In this document: one piece after another, positions 36,824-45,369 of the stretch
Layout of the letters: each line of letters begins with the position of its first letter
Position numbering within the stretch: position 1 is the first letter of the stretch
Assembly: GCA_902586885.1 (NCBI GenBank)
Contig: CACIJG010000005.1
Span: 1 to 64,000 of the forward strand
Source of the DNA: an uncultured Alphaproteobacteria bacterium
GTDB lineage: Bacteria > Pseudomonadota > Alphaproteobacteria > Rhodobacterales > Rhodobacteraceae
Direction of reading: 5' to 3'
Length of the DNA stretch: 64,000 nucleotides
The notes under the pieces: model-generated
Databases searched by the model: none
What the model saw: only the letters and a program-made list of their open reading frames with translations
What the model was told of the DNA's origin: nothing
Program-made: the position numbers and the translations under genes

Positions 36824-37605
36824 TGAATTTGAATAACCATCAGTCAATTAGAATAGAAAAAATCTTTCGACATCCAATAAAATCGATAAGTCGTGAAGAA
36901 ATTACACAGATTAAGTTAGAAAGAAGAAAAGCTCTTCCGTTCGACAGAATGTGGGCATTAGTGCATGAAAAAAGTTCTTTCAACGAGTTATCAAATGAGT
37001 GGCAACCGTGTACTAAGTTTCTTAGAGGCTCAATTATGCCAACGTTATCGGCCGTAGAGTCAGAAAAGCTTGATGATCAAAAATATACTTTCAAACATCC
37101 AGATTTAAAGCCCATATCATTAGACCTGAGCGATCAGGCTGACCGAGCGTCTTTTGTTAAGTGGATTCTCCCTATTTGCTCAGATAAACTTCCGAGACCC
37201 ACAAAATTAGTTTGTGTAGCCAATACAGCTCTCACAGACACTCCTTTTCAGTCAATTTCTATCAACTCTTTAGACTCTTTAAAAGATCTCTCCAAGAAGG
37301 CTGGGATTAACTTGGAACCTGAGAGGTTTAGAGGAAATATATGGGTACGTACAGGAAAACCATGGATTGAATTTGATTGGGTTGGTAAATTAATTAAAAT
37401 TGATGACGTAGAGTTAAAGATCGTCGATAGAATTGAACGATGTAACGCTACAAAAACTAATACTAAGACAGGCGAACCTAATTGTGATACCATAGGTATA
37501 CTTAATGAACACTATGGTCACCAGGATTTTGGAGTTTACTGCAGTGTTAGGACGACTGGGACTATAGGAATAAATAGTGTGCTTTCACTTAATTATATGG
37601 AATAA
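36823..37605 (+). CDS. MOSC domain protein (YcbX/mARC-like)
   Basis: 260 residues. The N-terminal MOSC_N beta-barrel begins with 'IFRHPIKSISREE'. The MOSC domain follows, with the molybdenum-ligand Cys in 'DRIERCNATKTNTKTGEPNC'. Characterised relatives (mARC, YcbX, YiiM) reduce N-hydroxylated compounds with a sulfurated molybdenum cofactor. Here no C-terminal ferredoxin domain is present, so an external electron donor is needed. The start overlaps the carboxyltransferase stop (TAATG) and the AidB-like gene follows 5 bp later. Confidence 0.82.
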   Translation: MNLNNHQSIRIEKIFRHPIKSISREEITQIKLERRKALPFDRMWALVHEKSSFNELSNEWQPCTKFLRGSIMPTLSAVESEKLDDQKYTFKHPDLKPISLDLSDQADRASFVKWILPICSDKLPRPTKLVCVANTALTDTPFQSISINSLDSLKDLSKKAGINLEPERFRGNIWVRTGKPWIEFDWVGKLIKIDDVELKIVDRIERCNATKTNTKTGEPNCDTIGILNEHYGHQDFGVYCSVRTTGTIGINSVLSLNYME

Positions 37606-37610
37606 ATAAT

Positions 37611-39278
37611 ATGAACCATCTCAGACCTATTAAGCAATTGCCTACTCATGAAGTTGAAAATATGCCACCATATATGGGTAATCAAGATTTATGGAAAAAT
37701 GATAAAAATCTCAGAGATGCTGTAATTAGAGAAGGCGCAGGGTGGGCAGAAAAAAAATTAAGCGCGTTTGGACAGTTGATGGGCAGTACCGAAATGTTTG
37801 ATCATGCCGAGAAGGCAAATAAAAATCCACCGGAATTAAAGGCATTCGATCAATATGGAAATAGAATTAACTACGTTGAGTACCATCCTTCATATCATCA
37901 CCTTTTGGGAGTAGCTATAAGAAATGAGATTCCAAGTTTTGCTTGGAACAATAAAAGAGAAGGGTCCCAGGTTGCACATATGGCACTCACTTATATGTTT
38001 AATCAGGTTGAGGGAGGTGTTATGTGTCCAATGGCAATGACGTATTCCGTTATACCCGCACTTCAGCATAATCAAGGCTTAGAAGATCAATGGTTGCCAA
38101 AGGTACTATCAAATCAGTATGACGATAAAGACATTCCCATCGATCAGAAGGTGGGCGCAACAATAGGTATGTTTATGACTGAGAAACAAGGAGGATCGGA
38201 TGTAAGAGCCAACTCTACGCGAGCAAAACCTGCTTCCTCGAGTGTCGGCAATGGGTCAGAATATCTTCTTACCGGTCATAAGTATTTTTGCTCCGCCCCT
38301 ATGTGCGATGCCTTTCTTGTGCTAGCTAATACTGATTTAGGTTTGTCTTGCTTTCTTGTTCCGAGATGGAAACCAGATGGGGAACGAAATAGTTTTTTCA
38401 TCCAGAGACTAAAAGACAAGCTTGGAAATAGGTCGAATGCATCCTCTGAGATTGAGCTTGATGATACGTTTGGCACAATGATTGGAGAAGAAGGTAAGGG
38501 AATTAAGACTATACTCGATATGGTTATAGGAAACAGAATTTACTGTGCTGTCAGCTCAGCATCTTTAATGCGTCAAGCGGTTGTTCAGGTACTACACCAC
38601 ACCACCCATAGATCCGCTTTCCAGAAGAAATTGATTGATCAACCTCTTATGAAGAATGTCATAGCAGATATGATTTTAGAAAGCGACGCGGCAGCTAATC
38701 TTGCTATGAGGGTAGCTAGGTCAGTTGATTGTCAGGAAGAGGATGAAAACGAAAAATCAATATCTCGAATATTCACGACTGTAAGTAAGTATTGGATAAC
38801 TAAAAGGGCACCGTATCTGATTTTTGAGGCCTTGGAATGTCATGGTGGGCCAGGATACATAGAAGAGTCAATTATGCCTAGATTATATCGGGAAGCTCCT
38901 CTAAATAGTATTTGGGAAGGAAGTGGTAACGTTATGTGTGTCGATGTTTTGAGGGCCATGCGAAAGGATAAAAACGCTATTTCTTCAGTTTTCAACGAGT
39001 TAGAGAAAGCGAGAGGGTTAAATTCTTACTATGATTTGAATGTTGATAATTTATTTCTTGAGTTAAAGAAACCGGAGGATTTAGAAATAAAATCAAGATC
39101 TATAACAGAACGATTAGCAACACTGATGCAGGCTTCTATTTTCTTGAATAAGTGTGATGAAGAGATATCTTCTGCTTTTTGCAATAGTAGACTAGGAGGT
39201 AACTGGACTGGCGCCTTTGGAACTCTAAATGCAAATACAAATTTTGAAAAAATTATAAACAGAGCTTTACCAAGCTAA
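37611..39278 (+). CDS. aidB: AidB-like acyl-CoA dehydrogenase family flavoprotein
   Basis: 555 residues, the AidB length. The match to E. coli AidB runs along the whole protein: 'REGAGW', 'NPPEL', 'GMFMTEKQGGSDVRANSTRA', 'RLKDKLGNRSNAS', 'YREAPLNSIWEGSGNVMCVD'. AidB binds FAD and DNA and is tied to the alkylation (Ada) response, with weak isovaleryl-CoA dehydrogenase activity. Here it is the last gene of an apparently catabolic operon next to a carboxyltransferase, so a metabolic dehydrogenase role is equally possible. No ada gene is in the window. Confidence 0.87.
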   Translation: MNHLRPIKQLPTHEVENMPPYMGNQDLWKNDKNLRDAVIREGAGWAEKKLSAFGQLMGSTEMFDHAEKANKNPPELKAFDQYGNRINYVEYHPSYHHLLGVAIRNEIPSFAWNNKREGSQVAHMALTYMFNQVEGGVMCPMAMTYSVIPALQHNQGLEDQWLPKVLSNQYDDKDIPIDQKVGATIGMFMTEKQGGSDVRANSTRAKPASSSVGNGSEYLLTGHKYFCSAPMCDAFLVLANTDLGLSCFLVPRWKPDGERNSFFIQRLKDKLGNRSNASSEIELDDTFGTMIGEEGKGIKTILDMVIGNRIYCAVSSASLMRQAVVQVLHHTTHRSAFQKKLIDQPLMKNVIADMILESDAAANLAMRVARSVDCQEEDENEKSISRIFTTVSKYWITKRAPYLIFEALECHGGPGYIEESIMPRLYREAPLNSIWEGSGNVMCVDVLRAMRKDKNAISSVFNELEKARGLNSYYDLNVDNLFLELKKPEDLEIKSRSITERLATLMQASIFLNKCDEEISSAFCNSRLGGNWTGAFGTLNANTNFEKIINRALPS

Positions 39279-39285
39279 TTCAACT

Positions 39286-39792
39286 TTATACATCAACCCA
39301 CTTGTCACCATCCCTTAACTTATGGTTAATAATATTTTTTTGACCTAAAGTTTGCTCAATAAAGCATCCCTTTTTAGCTGCAGCGATTAAATTTTTCACT
39401 CTTTCTAAAGGTTCAGCGCTTTCTATGAATACATCCAATTCGAAACTCTCAGGAGCCGTTTCATAAATATTATCGAGTTTTTTCCATTTCCATACAATTC
39501 GGCTATCAACCTTTAAATCGTTTATTTCAATTTTCATTCTTTTAGAAAACGCCCTAATTTGTGTCATTATGCAACCAGTAAGACTTGCTATAAATAAAGC
39601 GAGTGGCGGTGGGGCGGTAGCATCACCTCCATGAAAAGAACCTTCGTCAGTAGCCAATTGGAATGTCTCCTTAATTGGAGACACCATATCTACTTTAAGC
39701 TCATTTCTCATTTTTCCAACAGCTTGGCCATTGCAAGTAAACTTTACTTTTGCCTCTTCCGGTAAATTTTCCAAATCTAATTTATTATTCAT
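39286..39792 (-). CDS. OsmC-family protein
   Basis: 168 residues. The OsmC/Ohr fold is indicated by 'GGDATAPPPLALFIASLTGCIM' with the peroxidatic Cys, and the resolving-type Cys in 'AAKKGCFIEQTLG'. OsmC and Ohr proteins reduce organic hydroperoxides using thiols; many OsmC paralogues have unproven roles. It lies 18 bp downstream of the cyclase gene on the same strand and is probably the last gene of the TRAP-cyclase operon. Confidence 0.87.
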   Translation of the reverse strand: MNNKLDLENLPEEAKVKFTCNGQAVGKMRNELKVDMVSPIKETFQLATDEGSFHGGDATAPPPLALFIASLTGCIMTQIRAFSKRMKIEINDLKVDSRIVWKWKKLDNIYETAPESFELDVFIESAEPLERVKNLIAAAKKGCFIEQTLGQKNIINHKLRDGDKWVDV

Positions 39793-39810
39793 ATTTCTTC
39801 TTTCTCATTA

Positions 39811-40584
39811 TTATTCCAGGATTGCTACTGCTCTAATAAATCCAGCTGATGCTCTCTTTATTTTAAAAGGAAAGCAAGAAACCAAGAAACCAAAGTCAGG
39901 AAGTTTTTCTAATGAGCCTAGTTTTTCAATGTGGCAATAGGCTCTCTCCATACCTGCCCTATGTCCCTCCCAAATAATGGACGGATCCCTGCTTTCTGCA
40001 AATTTCTTAGCTGTATGAGCAAATGGAGCATCCCAACTCCATGCATCTGTTCCGGTAACTCTAACTCCCTTACTAGTTAAATGAAGGGTTGCTTCTCGAC
40101 CCATACCACAGCCTTTTAATAAATAATCATCGTAACCGTATCTATCTCCAGCAGAGGTATTAACCAAAACTATATCAAAGGGTTTGATTTGATAACCTAT
40201 TCTATCTAATTCATTATCTATGTCGTTTGGGGTAACCACATAGCCATCCTCAAAATGCCTGAAGTCTAATTTTACTCCATCACTAAAGCACCAATCCAAG
40301 GGAACTTCGTCAATTGTAATGGCTTTTTTCCCACCATCCATTGTAGAATGGTAATGATAAGGGGCATCTAAATGTGTACCGTTATGGGTGCTTATTTTCA
40401 GATTTTCCACGGCCCAACCTTCTTCACCAGGTAAATCTTTTTTATCGAGTCCTGGGAAAAAGGAACAAATTTGATCTGCCGACTTCGCATGATTTATATA
40501 TTCAATTTCAGGAAGAGCCATAGGCGGGTCTGAAACAATTCCCATTTCCAAAGCCACTGATAGATCAATAAATTTTCTTGCCAT
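39811..40584 (-). CDS. Metal-dependent cyclase/kynurenine-formamidase-like hydrolase
   Basis: 257 residues. The diagnostic metal site HxGTHxDxPxH is at residues 67-77 (HNGTHLDAPYH). Members include bacterial kynurenine formamidase (KynB), isatin hydrolase and polyketide-cyclase-like enzymes, which use zinc or manganese to open amide or lactam bonds. The longer insert (about 30-60) and the 'GHRAGMERAYCHIEKL' C-terminus differ from classical KynB, so tryptophan degradation should not be assumed. It begins 12 bp after the TRAP large subunit gene, suggesting it acts on the imported compound. Confidence 0.85.
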   Translation of the reverse strand: MARKFIDLSVALEMGIVSDPPMALPEIEYINHAKSADQICSFFPGLDKKDLPGEEGWAVENLKISTHNGTHLDAPYHYHSTMDGGKKAITIDEVPLDWCFSDGVKLDFRHFEDGYVVTPNDIDNELDRIGYQIKPFDIVLVNTSAGDRYGYDDYLLKGCGMGREATLHLTSKGVRVTGTDAWSWDAPFAHTAKKFAESRDPSIIWEGHRAGMERAYCHIEKLGSLEKLPDFGFLVSCFPFKIKRASAGFIRAVAILE

Positions 40585-40596
40585 ATGAACCTCCTT

Positions 40597-41910
40597 TTAT
40601 AATAAAGCTGTAGTAAGTATTGGGAATGCTATTACAAGAAATAGTACCACTACCATCATCACAGCAAATGGTGCGGCACCCAAAAATATATCACCTAATG
40701 AAATACTTTTGTCATCAAGTGATGATTTAATCACAAATACTGATATGCCGAGAGGAGGCGTGAGTAAACCTACCTCCACTGCAATAACAGTGACAATCCC
40801 AAACCATATTAAATCTATATTTAGAGAAACTAGTATAGGATACATTAAGGGAACTAAAATTAGCATTATTGATCCACTATCTAAAATAGTTCCCATTATT
40901 ATAACCAAAACAATATACAAAATTATCATAGTCATAATACTTAATTCAGACCCAACCACAAAAGATCCAAATTCTGCCGGCATTCCCGACAAAGCGAGCA
41001 TTCTTGCATACATTTGTGCAGCAATAATTAAAAATGATATTGCAGCCGTGATATAACCAGTTTCGACTAGGACTTCCCATAAAATCTTGAAAGTTAGCCT
41101 TCTTTTAAATAGTCCTACAAGAACAGCTCCAAGACTACCAATAGCACCGGCCTCTATAGGAGTAAAAAAACCACCATAAATTCCTCCCAATACCACTACT
41201 ATAAGAAAAACTAATGGAAATGACTTCCAAAAAAATTCAGAAAATTTCATAAGCTCTATGTGGCTTCCTTTTTTGTTTCTCTCATTGAAAACCAAAGAGG
41301 ACCAGAAAAAACTTAAGATGAATATACCTAATCCAAAAACAGTCGCTAGAAGAATGCCAGGAATAATTGCGGCTACAAATAAGTCTCCAATAGATTGTTC
41401 AGTTAAGATACCGTATAAAATCAATAGAAGGCTTGGTGGTATGAGCATCCCCAAGACAGAAGATCCAGCAACCACTCCTACTGAGAATCTTGGAGAGTAC
41501 CCAAACCTTATCATATGAGGAACCGCAATTTTAGTAAACACTGCGGCAGAGGCAATTGAAATACCGGTGATTGCCGCAAAAACTGCATTTGCTCCCACTG
41601 TACCAATTGCGAGGCCTCCCTTTATTTTCCTAAAAGCCTGATTAGCTACATCGTATGCATCCTCTCCCATACCCGTTGCCGACACAACGTTCCCCATGAA
41701 AACGAATAATGGAACTACTCCAAAAAAATAACTCGATATCGTTTCTGATGCGGCAAGCGCCAGTAATTTTCCTGCAAGAATAGAAGAGTCCTTTATCAAC
41801 CAAACACCTACATATGAGGAAAGCATCAATGCAAATGGAACCCAAAAACCTAAATAAACGAACACCACAATCGCTCCCAAAGAATACAAACCAATCTCGA
41901 AAGGGCTCAT
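40597..41910 (-). CDS. dctM: TRAP transporter large membrane subunit (DctM)
   Basis: 437 residues with about twelve hydrophobic segments. The DctM signatures include 'FVFMGNVVSATGMGEDAYDVANQ', 'GVVAGSSVLGMLIPPSLLLILYG' and 'VEVGLLTPPLGISVFVIKS'. It drives uptake of an organic acid or similar anion by a sodium gradient, with the periplasmic DctP subunit. It overlaps the dctQ stop by 4 bp (ATGA). Confidence 0.95.
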   Translation of the reverse strand: MSPFEIGLYSLGAIVVFVYLGFWVPFALMLSSYVGVWLIKDSSILAGKLLALAASETISSYFFGVVPLFVFMGNVVSATGMGEDAYDVANQAFRKIKGGLAIGTVGANAVFAAITGISIASAAVFTKIAVPHMIRFGYSPRFSVGVVAGSSVLGMLIPPSLLLILYGILTEQSIGDLFVAAIIPGILLATVFGLGIFILSFFWSSLVFNERNKKGSHIELMKFSEFFWKSFPLVFLIVVVLGGIYGGFFTPIEAGAIGSLGAVLVGLFKRRLTFKILWEVLVETGYITAAISFLIIAAQMYARMLALSGMPAEFGSFVVGSELSIMTMIILYIVLVIIMGTILDSGSIMLILVPLMYPILVSLNIDLIWFGIVTVIAVEVGLLTPPLGISVFVIKSSLDDKSISLGDIFLGAAPFAVMMVVVLFLVIAFPILTTALL

Positions 41911-42452
41911 TTTTTAATACCCCCTTTTATCTCTGAATAGTGAAGAATTTTTCTAAAACCGAATAATATAATCTGCACCATTAACAAGAAACATCCTAAG
42001 AGAATAATGAGCTTTATAGGCCAAATTGGAGCTGTGAAATCTCCAACCGTACCTTCATAAGTGTTACGAACCCACGACTTCAAAAACATAGGGTATGTTG
42101 CTTGAAAGATCTGTAGCACAAGGTAAAAGGCAGCTAATGCATAAGTAACTTCAATAGTTAATTTAATAAAACGATTACGATTCCCTATTGAATTAAGTAT
42201 GGCCTCGTTCTGAGTAAGTCTTCCTTTCCTAAATGTTTGGGGTGTTTGCAGAAACACAATCGCAACAATTGACATTGATACCATCATTGGAACCCCTGCA
42301 ATTGGGGATAAGAATAATTCTCTTCCTATAACATCAGCATTAACGACTACCATCACAAAAATAATTAATATGGTACCCATTACATTAGAAGCCTGAGTAA
42401 CAAAATTGGAAAACATATCGATTTTTCCAAATATAAGTCTAAAAATTTGCAT
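41907..42452 (-). CDS. dctQ: TRAP transporter small membrane subunit (DctQ)
   Basis: 181 residues with four hydrophobic segments and the DctQ traits 'VNADVIGRELFLSPIAGVP' and 'LQTPQTFRKGRLTQ'. It pairs with the large subunit in the inner membrane. It is separated from dctP by 76 bp that hold a terminator-like hairpin, and it overlaps dctM. Confidence 0.93.
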   Translation of the reverse strand: MQIFRLIFGKIDMFSNFVTQASNVMGTILIIFVMVVVNADVIGRELFLSPIAGVPMMVSMSIVAIVFLQTPQTFRKGRLTQNEAILNSIGNRNRFIKLTIEVTYALAAFYLVLQIFQATYPMFLKSWVRNTYEGTVGDFTAPIWPIKLIILLGCFLLMVQIILFGFRKILHYSEIKGGIKK

Positions 42453-42470
42453 CTATAACAAATATAATTG

Positions 42471-42511
42471 AAAAAAATTTGAGAGATGCCCTTTAAATCG
42501 ACATCTCTCAA
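42471..42511 (-). terminator. Terminator-like hairpin between dctP and dctQ
   Basis: Stem TTGAGAGATG (42479-42488) / CATCTCTCAA (42502-42511) with a 13-base loop. In the minus-strand RNA it is followed by A and a run of seven to nine U-rich bases. It lies 17 bp after the dctP stop, so it could attenuate transcription into dctQM while leaving dctP highly expressed. Confidence 0.7.
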
Positions 42512-42528
42512 TTATTACTAAGTTTAGA

Positions 42529-43590
42529 TTACTCTTTATCCCAGTTTCTTACTGGAGTTGCGCCCGCAGATCTCATAGTGTCCATGTAAGCCTTGAGCAC
42601 TGCAGTTCCATTCACTCCTGATGCATCAAGCTTCTTGGCCCACTCCATTGCAACATTGTCCATTCCAGCTGCCCACTTTTTCCTCATCTCCGGGCTGGCT
42701 TCTGAAACCTTTGCGCCCTGTGATTCCATGATAGAAAGAAACTTGTTTACAGATGCTCCCAAATCTTTCTGATAGGCAACTCTGTAAGCCTCTCCCGCAT
42801 CAAGAATTGCTTTCTGTACTACTTCAGGCTGGGATTCAAACCAATCTTTATTTGCGGCCATTGATCCAGCATATTGCGCACCGAAACCAATCTTAGTGAT
42901 ATAGGGTGCCACCTCATGTAATTTTCCTGGTAGTGCAGCAGATGCAAAAACTATTACTCCATCATATACCCCCGCCTTAATTTCATTATTATAAGTGGTA
43001 AGATTTCCTGAAACTCCAACAGCTCCTGTACCCTTTAACCAAGTTACAGCTGGGCCAGGGGCACCAATTTTTCTTCCTTTCAGGTCATCCAAAGAGTTTA
43101 CAGGAAAAGTTGTCATCAGAAGGTAATCATCAATCGCAATTGAGCCTCCTACTTGCACTAATCCATTCGACTCCCAAGCAGCAATCATATCTTTATTTTC
43201 GAATTGCATTTTTGTCATAAGTTCTGAAATTTTGTCAACATCACTTGAAACAAAAGGAGAGTAATAAGTGACATTCTGAACTGCTAACTTAGCTGGATCA
43301 AATAGACTTGAAATACCCCCCATTTCAGCTAGACCCTCTTCAACGGCTTCCAATTCATCCCCTACTTTAGCTAAAGACCCGCCATACTGCTCACTCCACT
43401 TTATTGAATGACCAGAACCTTCCAGTGCTTTGTTTACCGCAGGTATGAATGTCTTGTTTACATGCTTAACCCATCTAAAAACTGGTGGATGGCCAGCTAC
43501 GTAGGTTATGCTTATTTCTTTAGCAACTACTACTTGTCCGCCTAACACTATCCCTAAAGCAGACAGTAATGTTATAATGATTTTTTTCAT
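42529..43590 (-). CDS. dctP: TRAP transporter solute-binding protein (DctP)
   Basis: 353 residues. A signal peptide (about 1-23, cleavage after VVA) sends it to the periplasm. The DctP fold is shown by 'VNSLDDLKGRKIGAPGPAV', 'YNNEIKAGVYDGVIVFASA' and the late 'FESQPEVVQKAILDAGEAYR' region. It binds the substrate for the DctQM membrane pair. A GAGGGGAGAAGA ribosome site precedes the ATG. Substrate unknown, but the neighbouring cyclase hints at a cyclic amide or aromatic-derived acid. Confidence 0.94.
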   Translation of the reverse strand: MKKIIITLLSALGIVLGGQVVVAKEISITYVAGHPPVFRWVKHVNKTFIPAVNKALEGSGHSIKWSEQYGGSLAKVGDELEAVEEGLAEMGGISSLFDPAKLAVQNVTYYSPFVSSDVDKISELMTKMQFENKDMIAAWESNGLVQVGGSIAIDDYLLMTTFPVNSLDDLKGRKIGAPGPAVTWLKGTGAVGVSGNLTTYNNEIKAGVYDGVIVFASAALPGKLHEVAPYITKIGFGAQYAGSMAANKDWFESQPEVVQKAILDAGEAYRVAYQKDLGASVNKFLSIMESQGAKVSEASPEMRKKWAAGMDNVAMEWAKKLDASGVNGTAVLKAYMDTMRSAGATPVRNWDKE

Positions 43591-43666
43591 TCTTCTCCCC
43601 TCTTATTAATTGCGTATTAATTTTACAAATAATAGCTTAACAACTATTTGACGTAACGAAAAGTGC

Positions 43667-44200
43667 TTATTGAATATTCGCATCCATTAAAACAGCTATA
43701 AATAATGCCGGTTCATCGCTGGTACAAACCCAAGCGTGATTTGTTCCTCTTTGAACAACAACATCGAATGGCTTTAATTGTGTCTCCTCCTCATCCAATA
43801 TTAACTTAGCAGTACCTTTTAAGAGGATAATATAGTCAAGTGTTTTTGTTTTGTGCATTCCTGGATGTTTAGTGGTGTCCACCCTATCTTCTCCTGCCGA
43901 AATATCCTCGAATACTTTGGCAAACATTTCTTCAATCTCTTCATTAGAGACACCTTTAGGTGCTGGAGCAATGGCAAAATACCTAAATTTTGCTCCCCCA
44001 TTTTCAGGACCTAGAACTACTTTACCTTTTCCTCTATCAAATTTGTCTGATGAAATTACATTTTTTCCATCAGAGTCCCAAAGTTCGTACAGTCCACCTG
44101 CGCCCATAACATAAGATTCGGGCGGTGGGCCATCAAAGGTTATCATTGAATTCCCTTTTTCATTATGACCCGTCACAATTCTTCTTAAATTTGAAAACAT
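43667..44200 (-). CDS. Cupin-domain protein
   Basis: 177 residues from ATG 44200, chosen because AGGAGAG lies 7 bases upstream; an ATG six codons earlier precedes this site. The C-terminal half has a cupin barrel: 'TKTLDYIILLKGTAKLILDEEETQLKPFDVVVQRGTNHAW' carries the two cupin motifs (split here for length), with metal-binding His and Glu partly replaced. Similar proteins accompany TRAP and catabolic genes in marine Alphaproteobacteria. It is the first gene of the likely cupin-dctPQM-cyclase-osmC operon. Enzymatic or regulatory role unknown. Confidence 0.8.
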   Translation of the reverse strand: MFSNLRRIVTGHNEKGNSMITFDGPPPESYVMGAGGLYELWDSDGKNVISSDKFDRGKGKVVLGPENGGAKFRYFAIAPAPKGVSNEEIEEMFAKVFEDISAGEDRVDTTKHPGMHKTKTLDYIILLKGTAKLILDEEETQLKPFDVVVQRGTNHAWVCTSDEPALFIAVLMDANIQ

Positions 44201-44311
44201 TATATTCTCTCCTATCATTGATATAGAGTAATTATGATTATTTAATATACAGAATCCATTTTTTATTATCTGAGGAAAAACAATTGAACGTAAAGTTTTT
44301 ATTTTTTTGAT

Positions 44312-45364
44312 ATGAGCATCAATCGTATAAATATATGCCCTAAAACACTTAAGGATTTTGACGAAATAATTGATGTTAGATCACCCGCTGAATATCAAGA
44401 AGATCACGTTCCCTCATCAATCAATCTACCCGTTTTAAGTGATAAAGAGCGAGCCTTGATAGGTACTATTTACAAACAAAAAAATAAGTTTGAAGCAAAA
44501 AAATTAGGGGCGGCGCTAATATCCAAAAACATTTCAACTTCTATCAAGAAAACCCTGCTAACTAGAACTAGGGATTGGAAACCTCTTATCTATTGTTGGA
44601 GGGGAGGTCAAAGGTCATACGCCCTTGCCACAATACTAAGTCAAATTGGATGGGATGTAGGAATTATTGAAGGTGGATACAAATCTTTTCGTAAAATTGT
44701 AACAAAGTTTCTAGATGAAGAAATTAGTGCATTTAAAGTTATTTTAATTGCTGGTAATACAGGAACTGCAAAAACAGAAATGCTTAAAGTGTTAAGGCAA
44801 AAAGAAATTCAAACTGTTGATTTAGAACAACTGGCTAACCACAAAGGATCTGTTTTTGGATCGCAAGGACAAAAACAACCTAGTCAGAAACGCTTTGAGA
44901 CAAACCTATTTAGCGCATTTATGGATAACAAAAAAGATGAGTTTATAGTGATGGAAGCAGAATCAAATAAAATTGGAAACATCTCTATACCCAAAGGTTT
45001 GTGGAGTTTAATGAAAAAGGCACCTCAAATCGAATTAGTTGCTTCCCTTAAAAATAGGTCTCTATTTTTGACAAACCAATATTCAGAAATAACAAAAAAC
45101 CAAAAATTACTAAAAAAACAAATAATGAGCTTGGAAAGGATTTCTGGATCAAAAAAAATCACTGAATGGTTAGCCCTAGCAAATGATAAAAAATTTTCTC
45201 TATTGGGAATGAGCCTTATGGAAAATCATTATGATCCAAGGTACAAGAAAAGTCGCTTACGTAATAGCAGAAAAATAATTTCATCTATTGAACTTGGGGA
45301 CATTTCAAATGAGAAAATAGAAAAGAGTGCTGAAAAAATTAAGTACGTTATCTCCTGTTTATGA
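44312..45364 (+). CDS. mnmH: tRNA 2-selenouridine synthase
   Basis: 350 residues. The N-terminal rhodanese domain has catalytic Cys95 (YCWRGGQRS), and a P-loop domain follows at 148-155 (GNTGTAKT). The enzyme (SelU/YbbB) replaces sulfur by selenium at the wobble 2-thiouridine of Lys, Glu and Gln tRNAs, using selenophosphate. The P-loop has Ala where Gly is standard before the Lys. No clear ribosome site is seen. It is convergent with the SelD fusion gene 5 bp away, which supplies selenophosphate. Confidence 0.93.
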   Translation: MSINRINICPKTLKDFDEIIDVRSPAEYQEDHVPSSINLPVLSDKERALIGTIYKQKNKFEAKKLGAALISKNISTSIKKTLLTRTRDWKPLIYCWRGGQRSYALATILSQIGWDVGIIEGGYKSFRKIVTKFLDEEISAFKVILIAGNTGTAKTEMLKVLRQKEIQTVDLEQLANHKGSVFGSQGQKQPSQKRFETNLFSAFMDNKKDEFIVMEAESNKIGNISIPKGLWSLMKKAPQIELVASLKNRSLFLTNQYSEITKNQKLLKKQIMSLERISGSKKITEWLALANDKKFSLLGMSLMENHYDPRYKKSRLRNSRKIISSIELGDISNEKIEKSAEKIKYVISCL

Positions 45365-45369
45365 CTTTC

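Noticed and set aside
39811-40584. Assigning the cyclase as kynurenine formamidase (kynB)
   Set aside because: Only the metal motif is shared; no other tryptophan-degradation gene is nearby and the remainder of the protein differs.
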